Under the pieces are notes generated by a model that saw nothing but the letters and a program-made list of their open reading frames with translations, ran no database searches and was not told where the DNA came from. Positions 54,640 to 64,000 of a DNA stretch of 64,000 nucleotides are shown one piece after another; the first letter of the stretch is position 1, and each line of letters opens with the position of its first letter. Source of the DNA: Sepiola atlantica. Taxonomy: Eukaryota; Mollusca; Cephalopoda; Sepiida; Sepiolidae. The stretch spans positions 53,840,446-53,904,445 of the forward strand of contig OY744525.1 in assembly GCA_963556195.1 (NCBI GenBank). Reading direction: 5' to 3'. The position numbers and the translations under genes are program-made.

Positions 54640-55545
54640 ACAGACGTGATCATATCCGAGGCAATGGCTGAATCTTTAGAAAATGACCTCCAGATTGTAG
54701 TGGATTGGGGTCATAAATAGTTGGTAACTTTTAATGCTGCAAAGACAAAGCTCCTTTCCTTCAATAACTACAAGAAGCCTCTCCAACCACCGATTGTCAT
54801 GGCAAATAACACCCTACCTGAGAGTTCATCATTCGAACTCCTCGGCCTAACCTTCACAGGTAACATGAATTGGAACAAATACATTGAAGACATTGACAAG
54901 GCTGCCGCAAAGAAGGTTGGCTCCCTCTACCGTGCTAGTAAACTCCTCACACCTGACATTATCCTGTATCTCTAAAAAGCCACCTACTGCTCATGCATAG
55001 AGTATTGTTGCCACATCTGGGTTGGTGCATCATCTACTAGTTTCTGCCTCCTTGACAAAGTCCAAAAAAGAGTCGCCAACCTAATAGGTCCCTCACTGTC
55101 AACCAAGCTCCAGTCCCTGTCCCATCACCGCAATGTAGCATCCTTATGTTTTTTTTACAAATACTTCAATGGATTATGCTCCGATTAATTGTCTACTCTG
55201 GTGCCCCCTCGACGTAAATTCACTAGACTAACTCGACAATCAACTAAATCTCATTCATTCACTGTGGAGGTCCCCAGATGCCGGAGAGCCTTCTACTCAA
55301 ATAGCTTCTTTCCTCGTGCTGCTGGCCTCTGGAACTCCCTCCCTGCCCCCTGTTTCCCCGACAGTACTGACATGCAGAAATTTAAAACTAATGTAAATAG
55401 AATCTCGCTGCGCAGATCCCAATTTAGGCTGATCCCCCTCCCCAACCTTCTCCCCATTTCTTTTTTCTCAGTAGCCCCTTACGTCTACAGTGGCGGCCTG
55501 CCTTGTTTGGGGGTGAACCATGTTAAAAAAAAAAATTTTAAAAAA
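54640..55545 (+). pseudogene. Jockey-like LINE family J, longest copy
   Basis: VTFNAAKTKLLSFNNYKKPL, FELLGLTFTGNMNWNKYIED, KAAAKKVGSLYRASKLLTPD, IEYCCHIWVGASSTSF, HRNVASLCFFYKYFNGLCSD and SFFPRAAGLWNSLPAPCFPD cover the RT palm end and thumb to the stop. The 3'UTR ends GGCCTGCCTTGTTTGGGGGT GAACCATGTTAAAAAAAAAA. Stops occur near 54718 and 54973. Confidence 0.9.
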
Positions 55546-57010
55546 AAATTTAAAAAAAACCAAAAAAAAAACCCGAGCTTGATAATATATGCACTGAGTT
55601 CATCACAACTGGTGGAGAACCACTCCTAAGTATTATTTTGCAATTGTTCAACATGATACTTTCAACTGCTGATGTACCGTCAGCTTTCAAAACCGCACTG
55701 ATCGTTGTACTGCATAAGAAGAACAGTCGTCTGGATTGTGGAAATTATCGCTCAATCAGTCTTTTAAGTCATTGTTACAAATTGTTTATCACAGTAGTAG
55801 CAGAACGTATCAAAAGAGATCTTAATGAATCATTCCAAACTTCTCAAGCTGCATACCAACAACGGAGAAGTACTATAGAGCAAATTATCGCCTTAGAGCA
55901 GATAATAGAGAAGCCCATAAAATTCAATAATCGTGTGTTCATTGCCTTTATTGATTTTACAAAAGCGTTTGATAGCATATCAAGCTTCCATCTCTTTGGA
56001 AACTTTTGGAAGAAACATATCTGAATATATACACCTCTTGATATATGATCTATGCTAATTCGACTGCTGCAATTAAAACTGAATCCTTAAAGGTATAAAG
56101 AAAGGCGATGTCCTTTCAGAGCTATTCTGCATTATAAAGGCATCAGTTATTTGGAAAACAGAACAACAATGTAGCTCTGGGTTTTTTTTTGGGGGGGGGG
56201 GGGGTTTAATTAGTGGCCATCTTTTGTCCAATCTAAGCTATGCGGATGACATTCAGTAACTTCAGCTCTGATTTGCAGTTATTCCTGGATAACCTTGTGA
56301 AATACTTGAAAGATGTTGGTCTTTTTATTAACACGCCCAAGACTAAATGCATGACCACTGATAAAAAATAGACTCCTCTTAACATCAACAGCCAACAAAT
56401 CGAAAAAATTACAGAGTTTGTTTACTTCGGGCACAGCTATCTTCATCTAACGATGAGCAAACTGCTGAAAATCACGGAATCGGCTTAGGTTAGGCCGCCT
56501 TCACAAGAAACAAAACCGCCCTAACTTCTTAACACATACCATACAAAACCAAAGCTAAAATCTATAACGCATATGTCCTTCCTGTAGTCTTATATGGACT
56601 TGAATGTGTCAAGTGGACTTTAAAATTACATCAGAAAGTAGAAACTTTCCAAAGCCACATAATGCGCTTCATACTTGATCATAAACTATCTAATCACATC
56701 AGTATTGCAGAGCTGCGAAAACTCACTGGCATCCCATCAATATCCTCCATCATCAAATGTAAAGTCTTGAGATTGTTTGGTCTTGTTTAGTGTTCCAGTA
56801 TAAAGCTATGCAAAATATGTGTTGAAGGCATAATACAAGGAAGCCGGTCGAAAGATAAATAAAAGAAAACATGGATAGACAATGTTTGTGAATGGACGAA
56901 CGTGAACATAAACCAAGCGAACACCTTTGCCGAAGATCGTAAGGTTTGAGTACATTCAGCCATGTTAGTGCATATTCTGCAGCTAGCGAAGAAAACGTTT
57001 AATAAAATAT
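55546..57010 (+). pseudogene. LINE RT fragment of a further family
   Basis: PSAFKTALIVVLHKKNSRLD, CGNYRSISLLSHCYKLFITV, AERIKRDLNESFQTSQAAYQ, RRSTIEQIIALEQIIE and FIAFIDFTKAFDSISS give RT domains 1-3. Later NLSYADDIQ (active site), KIYNAYVLPVVLYGLECVKW, HIMRFILDHKLSNHISIAEL and RKLTGIPSIS give the C-terminus. Multiple frameshifts and an inserted G-run at 56190-56203 break it. It begins directly at the poly(A) of the family J copy, so one LINE lies against the other. Confidence 0.85.
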
Positions 57011-57191
57011 TTTTTATACCAGTGTTCCTTTGTTTAATCACTCACGATCACAGATCTGGCCACAACAAAGAATCCCCACCCAATAAGAATTCCTGACCAA
57101 CAAGAAGAATAACGCAAAGAAGAAAGTAATCCGCAAACACGGTCAGGCAACATATATGAAAGAGACATGAAAAGAAAAGACTAAAACTCAC

Positions 57192-57491
57192 CTCGCCTCT
57201 CAATGGGAACGGGAGGAGTGAATCCGACACAACATCTTGGACTTGCAAAACATGCAACAGCTGAGACTGTTTGGTCAGCGACGGCCATTGCACCCGGCTG
57301 TGATGTAGGGTTTGCGTTTCTTGTACCCGTGACCGTCGTGGTAATTCCTGATAGGCTGGCAGTTGGTTGCTTGACTTGGGCGAGGGGGAAGATGGGGATC
57401 GGGTGAGGATAGGGTGGAAGGCGGGGATTGCCAAAATTATTGGTCAGGGCATTTTGCCGGGTGTAAGTAGGATACAATTCTTGGATACCCA
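57192..57491 (-). CDS. BCAS3: BCAS3 exon (largest in window)
   Basis: Encodes (V)GIQELYPTYTRQNALTNNFG, NPRLPPYPHPIPIFPLAQVK, QPTASLSGITTTVTGTRNAN, PTSQPGAMAVADQTVSAVAC, FASPRCCVGFTPPVPIERR. GNPRL.P.P.....PLAQ(V/I)KQP..LG(T/S).T is the conserved block of vertebrate BCAS3, and AVACFAS.R corresponds to VAAIFGTSR. Acceptor TTTTTTACAG, donor GAG/GTGAGT; phase 1 in and out. Confidence 0.96.
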
Positions 57492-58239
57492 CTGTAAAAA
57501 AAAAGAAAAAATAATTAACAAAACAAAAAAAAAAAAACAACAAACAAAAGGGACTTTTGTAGGAGAGGGCCCAACTCAACCTGAGTGTTTCTGATTGTGA
57601 TTTAGGAAGAAACGGAAATAGCCGAGCCAGCACCAAACTGTCAATTAGTACAGACATTAAGTGATGAAACAAATTTTACATTTACTTCTTGACTTAAGGC
57701 TAGAGTCAATTACACCTCCCCATCTCCGTGGCAGAAAACTGTTGGGGGAGGATGGCTTCCTTAGTCCTGATCGACAACCTTCCTAGAGTTGGAATCTCGA
57801 ACAAAGTATCCGGTTTGCAAACCTACAATTGCTTAAGGAGTAGATAGGTTCTACCTATCGCCGGCCCTTGCACTCCTTTGTTTATTAGTCAGGCGCAGAG
57901 GTAACAGCGCTGGGACGCCTCTAAACACTCAGTGCCTAGCCTTGTTTCCTTACTAGGACAATGAACGCCGTTCTCTTTCTCTCTATTTGGGCAACTCGGG
58001 GAAAGTTTTTTTCGTTAGTAAGTCTTACATGACCAGTCTGGGTCTCTCTTGTTCCGACAGGTTGAGGGTACAGGTTAGAATACCGTGGGTAGTTGTATGT
58101 GCCATGTCGCGCATGGAAAGGGACCCTGCAATTATCTACGGTGGGCTTTCCCGAGGCCACAACCCCCATGGACCAGGTCGTGACTAATGGACTGGTTGTG
58201 TGAGCTTATTGGCACCAAGCAAGTACCCACCTTGGCCAA
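57492..58239. other. BCAS3 intron with unclassified GC-richer element
   Basis: 57660-58205 (ATCTCCGTGGCAGAAAACTG, TAGGTTCTACCTATCGCCGG, CCCGAGGCCACAACCCCCAT) has higher GC than its surroundings and sharp edges, so it is probably a repeat such as a solo LTR. No matching partner was found in the window. Confidence 0.4.
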
Positions 58240-58367
58240 TCCACTCTATACACCTCGCTGCTAAGATCCCAATTTAAGCTGAACCACCAATCCTTCCCCC
58301 CCTTTTCCTTTTTTCTCAGTAGCCCCTTACGTTTACAGTGGCGTCCTGCCTTGTTTGGGGTGAACCA

Positions 58368-58400
<33 letters not shown>
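58240..58400 (+). mobile_element. LINE family J 3'UTR only, with poly(A)
   Basis: CTCGCTGCTAAGATCCCAAT TTAAGCTGAACC ... TTACGTTTACAGTGGCGTCC TGCCTTGTTTGGGGTGAACC ATG followed by 31 A. Extreme 5' truncation, as in typical dead-on-arrival LINE copies. Confidence 0.88.
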
Positions 58401-58402
<2 letters not shown>

Positions 58403-58414
58403 ATGGGTTCAAAG

Positions 58415-58445
<31 letters not shown>

Positions 58446-58699
58446 TTTCTTTTTTTTTCCAAACATTTTTTTATAGAGGGGGGGGGGGGCTAAAAATTTT
58501 TTGAATCTTAACCCTAATTTAACATGGCTTTACATTTGTATGCTTTAGTGTCATCAGCTTTAGATTTTTTTTTTTGTGGTTTTCAAAATCGTAAACTACT
58601 TCGACTATTTCAGGTTTGTCCCATAAATCACAATCGAAAACATTTGGGTTGAGTTTGATCCTCTCCTATAGAAGCGTCACAGCATCCTGACATTTTGAG

Positions 58700-58733
<34 letters not shown>

Positions 58734-59189
58734 GATTTTTGATGTTGCTTTTCATCTTGGTCAATTGTCATTTTCCCAGTTTCAGCTTACTTAAATCAAG
58801 GCAGCTTTTTCAAGAATTAGGGGAAAAAAAGCTCAACCTCTCCACATGGTGAATTTAATATCAGTTGGCTCAAGGTTTCAATGAACTAAATATTATTCAA
58901 CCTCTCTTCTTTGAAATGTTATAAAAGAAAAACATTATTCTATGAACAATGAATGCTGATGATGTCTAATTAACATACATGAAATATTCTTTTTTAAATA
59001 TAATTAGTATCCTCTCTTGGACACTTATACAATGAACAATTTCATTGACCAAAAACGAAGTATTATATGAATGTAATATTTTGATATATAAAATACCAGA
59101 AGAAAAAACAAAATTTTAAAAAATTTAACAAAGAAAATTAATAAATAAAATAAATATAAATAACTTAATTTAAAATAAAACAAAAAATA
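58401..59189. other. BCAS3 intron, A- and G-runs
   Basis: Poly(A) at 58419-58442 and 58701-58731, poly(G) at 58479-58489. No gene. Confidence 0.5.
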
Positions 59190-59586
59190 TAATGTGGACG
59201 TTCTGCGTAGAAACCACATACTTTGCGATGGGATCTGATATATACCGGCAGAAAGAAGGTCTAGTTACGGGATCACCATACTTTGAGAAAATGGCGTTAG
59301 GATCAACACCACTAAAGCCAACAATGAGGCTACGATATGTGGATGACACATTCATACTCTGGCCTCACCAGAAAGATGTTCCAACATTACAGGACCATGT
59401 GAACTCTATCCGTCCATCTATACAGTTCACGATGGAAAAGGAACATAATAACAGATTATCCTTCCTAGATTTGCTGATAACTCACACTCATCAGGGGTTT
59501 AGGCCATCTGTATATCAAAAGCTAACTTTCACTGGGAAGTATCTAAATTTCAACTCCCGCCATCCATCTAATGTAAAGGTATGGTA

Positions 59587-60435
59587 GTTTTGTTTTACGG
59601 CATATCAACCCTTTTTGGGTTATTTAATGCCGAATCCGGTCATTATAGTAAAAGTTTTTATGCTTCAAGTTCTTTATATCTTCAAATGTTTAATCATCGT
59701 TTTTGGTTTGGTAGTTTTGTTTTACGGCATATCAACCCTTTTTGGGTTATTTAATGCCGAATCTGGTCATTATAGTAAAAGTTTTTATGCTTCAAGTTCT
59801 TTATATCTTCAAATGTTTAATCATCGTTTTTGGTTTGGTAGTTTTGTTTTACGGCATATCAACCCTTTTTGGGTTATTTAATGCCGAATCTGGTCATTAT
59901 AGTAAAAGTTTTTATGCTTCAAGTTCTTTATATCTTCAAATGTTTAATCATCGTTTTTGGTTTGGTAGTTTTGTTTTACGGCATATCAACCCTTTTTGGG
60001 TTATTTAATGTCGAATCTGGTCATTATAGTAAAAGTTTTTATGCTTCAAGTTCTTTATATCTTCAAATGTTTAATCATCGTTTTTGGTTTGGTAGTTTTG
60101 TTTTACGGCATATCAACCCTTTTTGGGTTATTTAATGTCGAATCTGGTCATTATAGTAAAAGTTTTATGCTTCAAGTTCTTTATATCTTCAAATGTTTAA
60201 TCATCGTTTTTGGTTTGGTAGTTTTGTTTTACGGCATATCAACCCTTTTTGGGCCATCCAATGCCGAATCCGGTCACTATAGTAAAAGTTTTCATGCTTC
60301 AAGTTCCCCACATCTTCAAATGTTTAATCATCGCTTCTGGCCTGGTAGCCCCGCTCTACGGCACATCAACCCCTCCTGGGCTATTCAATGTCGAATCTGG
60401 TCATTATAGTAAAAGTTTTTATGCTTCAAGTTCTA
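59587..60435. repeat. 127-bp tandem array, about 6.6 units
   Basis: TAGTTTTGTTTTACGGCATA begins units at 59587, 59714, 59841, 59968, 60095, 60221 (one base shorter before it) and a partial seventh. Units 1-5 differ at only two or three sites. Because 127 is not a multiple of 3, the same ATG-initiated peptide reappears in successive frames; this is an artefact and not a protein family. Confidence 0.97.
60254..60386 (-). other. Tract with 26 clustered T-to-C (minus-strand A-to-G) changes
   Basis: Aligned with units 1-5, positions 60254, 60255, 60258, 60259, 60277, 60293, 60307-60309, 60311, 60334, 60337, 60341, 60342, 60349-60352, 60354, 60356, 60364, 60373, 60375, 60376, 60381 and 60386 are C instead of T. 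No other substitution type occurs in the tract. Sequence before and after it is normal. All but one changed T (60352) were followed by T or A, so on the minus strand the altered A had a 5' A or U/T. Confidence 0.93.
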
Positions 60436-61241
60436 AAAATAAAATAAAAAAGGGGAGGGAGAAAGGGAGAGGGGCCGTTGTTTTTGTTTTTGGTTTTGTA
60501 GAACATAATTAAGTTTTACAAAAAAACAAAAAAAAAAAAAAAAAAACGTCAATGTAGGTGAATTTCGTCTCAGGGAGCCACAGGGCAGCCTGATCTGGTA
60601 TCACCAGCATCTAATGTAAAGAAAGGAATCGTCCGCTGCCTACAACATTGAGCAAAGACAATATGTAGTAACAGCATATCAACCGAAACAACTATCATGA
60701 GAGCATGACATCAGTTCAACGATATCTAGATCAAATACCAAGGGACACCACCTGAAAACTCACCACCATTTGCATACCATATATGAAGGGCTTGTAGGAA
60801 AAAAATCCAAAGAATATGTAATCCATATGACATCAGGACAGTATTCAGGAGCAACTCAACTCTCCGAAAGCATCTTGTAAGAGTCAACCATCCTACGGAA
60901 AAATATATGACTAAGAACTGTGTGTATGCAATCTGATGTAAGTGTGGGAAAATATACAAAAGTGAGACATGTCGTCCACTAAACGTAAGGCTAGGTGAAC
61001 ACCGGAAAGCCATAATACGTGGAGATATCGAAAAATTGGCTATGGCTGACTACATATGGAGGGAAAAGGGAAATCATCTACCCTTATGGGACGAAGTAAA
61101 CATAGATAGAGAAGAACGGTGGAAAGTAAGACGACTCAAAGGAGCAGCACGCATGTTGGGCGACAATGACTTACTAAGCAGACCTAGTATAGAATTTAAT
61201 ACAATATGGGAACCATTAATTATAAATAATAGATAAGGTTG

Positions 61242-61245
<4 letters not shown>

Positions 61246-61282
<37 letters not shown>
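61246..61282. repeat. (TA)n microsatellite
   Basis: Begins directly after the Penelope element's end. Confidence 0.95.
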
Positions 61283-61287
<5 letters not shown>

Positions 61288-61329
61288 CACACACAGTGAT
61301 ATGTAGTAATAAAAATACTGATATATAGT

Positions 61330-61690
61330 GATAAGTAGTAAGACTACATATAGAAAAACAAGAATAGGTTTAAGGCTCCCAAAATTCATACTAGAATTGT
61401 CCGCAAGGACCCGTGGCACAGTGGATATAGTACTAAGTGAAATTCAGTTCTAAGTGATAGTCATCTGAAGGTTGCAGGCGATACGAAGAATTGCGAATTA
61501 TTAAAGACTTTTCCCATAGGGCATGTTACCCCCGTGTTCTGTTCAAAATTCCGTCCAGATTCAAAATATTTCAGAGTTCGAAGAGATACACCTGAAGAAG
61601 GCCAAAGCTCCGGCGGAGGTTACAGAGGCCGAAACGTTGTGATGATAACACTCATAATGAGAAATGTAGCCCAAATAACCAAAATTATAC
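61330..61690 (+). mobile_element. tRNA-headed SINE
   Basis: AGTAAGACTACATATAGAAA, AAGGCTCCCAAAATTCATAC and GGACCCGTGGCACAGTGGAT (box-A-like GTGGCACAGTGG) lead into AAGTGATAGTCATCTGAAGG TTGCAGGCG, a weakened box B. Then come GTTCGAAGAGATACACCTGA AGAAGGCC and GCCGAAACGTTGTGATGATA, with an A-rich end. Same family as 62660 and 29312. Confidence 0.82.
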
Positions 61691-62403
<713 letters not shown>

Positions 62404-62587
62404 TCACCAGCTGAAACTTTTCCAATGACAAAATGACATTGATTCTAAAAGTCTTGTTTTTGGTTTGTTTTTTTGTGTTTTAAATGAAAATACAAAAAGA
62501 AAATCTTTTTTTAAATATTGTTTTGGAATTTTTCAGATGAGGACTATTAAGTGTAAATTATAGATTAGAAGACCATTAAAAAGAAGA

Positions 62588-62625
62588 AATATATATATAT
62601 ATATATATATACATATATATACATA
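62588..62625. repeat. (TA)n-rich microsatellite
   Basis: TA run with TACA interruptions, adjoining the following SINE. Confidence 0.9.
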
Positions 62626-62659
62626 CACACAATTATTATTTGTTTTTTCAAGTAGGAAT

Positions 62660-63581
<922 letters not shown>

Positions 63582-64000
63582 TTAAAACATTACGAAAAGA
63601 GAAAATTCTGTTGTCTTTAAACTTGTATCAATAATATATCTAAGAGAGAAAGAAGAGAGAAAAGGGACAGAGAAAAGGGACAGAGAGCCAGGAGGGATTT
63701 CCATATCAGGAGGAATGGAATTAGCTTTGTGATATCTATTCGACTGACAACTTCTCGTCTGACATCTGCAGGGGAAATGCCAGTGAAGAGATGTAGGTTG
63801 TTCAGATTGGTAGGCTTCAGACAGCCAGTGATTCAGCGGCAGATGTTGTTCAATGCTGGGTTTAATTTTTTGGCATGCATTGATCTTTCCAAAACAGGAC
63901 ACGCATACTCTGTAAAGGAATAGCACAGGGCCAAGGCAGTACATCTTAGTGTGTGTGTGCTGTGACTCTACTTGGAGTTGATCAGTTTTCGTAAGATGTT
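63582..64000 (-). pseudogene. LINE RT C-terminal fragment (runs off the window)
   Basis: Across frames the minus strand gives CTALALCYSFTEYACPV, ALNNICRWITGCLKP, NLNNLHLFTGISPADVRREV and SRIDITKLI. YSF.EY..PVW..S.H....D..LN...R.ITG.LKPT is the conserved end of many invertebrate LINE RTs. Two frameshifts are evident. It continues beyond base 64000. Confidence 0.82.

Larger units (their letters stand above)
59566..60621 (-). mobile_element. 1030-bp insert carrying the 127-bp array, with 13-bp target duplication
   Basis: ATCTAATGTAAAG stands at 59566-59578 and again at 60609-60621. Removing 59579-60608 plus one copy restores continuous Penelope sequence. The insert consists of about 6.6 tandem 127-bp units, then an AT/GA-rich part with an A-run (60530-60546), then CTGATCTGGTATCACCAGC. 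A degraded relative is at 6894-7318. The length of the duplication points to LINE-type retroposition. Minus orientation is inferred from the substitution tract, not from a tail. Confidence 0.85.
59190..61240 (+). pseudogene. Penelope-like element, RT plus GIY-YIG endonuclease, interrupted
   Basis: The first part (59192-59578) is the RT palm: VETTYFAMGSDIYRQKEGLV, TGSPYFEKMALGSTPLKPTM, RLRYVDDTFILW (catalytic YVDD), SIQFTMEKEHNNRLSFLDLL, GKYLNFNSRHPSNVK. After a 1030-bp insert it resumes as KKGIVRCLQH. It ends with the GIY-YIG domain: KNCVYAI, stop, CKCGKIYKSETCRPLNVRLG, EHRKAIIRGDIEKLAMADYI, WDEVNIDREERWKVRRLKGA, LLSRPSIEFNTIWEPLI, stop at 61234. In Penelope elements RT and this nuclease together carry out retrotransposition. 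GSP is joined directly to YFE, so about ten residues of the RT core are missing. The 5' half is absent. Confidence 0.92.

Noticed and set aside
57936..58187. Short frames on both strands in the GC-richer segment
   Set aside because: Composition-driven open frames with no recognisable domain.
59615..60512. Family of repeated 88-residue hydrophobic proteins
   Set aside because: They are readings of the 127-bp tandem unit in successive frames with no start context or homology.

Overview
This is a eukaryotic nuclear window from a repeat-rich, AT-rich animal genome. It is most likely a mollusc and probably an octopod cephalopod. That assignment is inferred from the style of the LINEs, the tRNA-headed SINEs and the very long TA microsatellites; no single sequence proves it. 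No prokaryotic genes, rRNA, functional tRNA or CRISPR arrays were seen. Coding sequence is about 3% of the window.

Two split host genes are recognisable, both on the minus strand. (1) Positions 32609-63258 hold ten exons with consistent splice phases, encoding the C-terminal 512 residues of BCAS3 (last WD40 blade through the C-terminal domain and stop, with a poly(A) signal at 32584). The gene continues upstream beyond base 64000. (2) Positions 2300-14056 hold three exons of a cytosolic malate dehydrogenase (MDH1-like) gene: N-terminal Rossmann strand, second exon, and the active-site mobile loop. Its first exon was not found and its 3' exons lie before base 1. The frame is intact, but both substrate-binding arginines of the mobile loop are replaced (Leu and Trp) and a glycine of the nucleotide-binding motif is Ser.

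Everything else is introns and intergenic DNA filled with mobile elements. There is a near full-length but frameshifted APE-endonuclease/RT LINE (9790-12840), many 3' fragments of at least four LINE families, a Penelope-like element with RT and GIY-YIG domains (59190-61240), mariner remnants, a Gypsy gag fragment, tRNA-headed SINEs, at least seven fold-back elements, and a SINE family whose 5' end is the start of U2 snRNA (six loci, two with perfect 18-bp target-site duplications).

The most unusual signals are four. A 133-bp tract inside a 127-bp tandem array (60254-60386) carries 26 T-to-C changes and no other type, 25 of them in the neighbour context preferred by ADAR acting on the opposite strand, so it looks like an A-to-I hyper-editing footprint written into DNA. 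The 127-bp array itself lies in a 1030-bp insert with a 13-bp target-site duplication inside the Penelope element. An 84-bp satellite of about 28 copies with higher-order structure (18899-21218) has grown from the interior of a tRNA-SINE. Finally, BCAS3 has one GC-AG intron and the MDH-like protein has lost its substrate-binding arginines.
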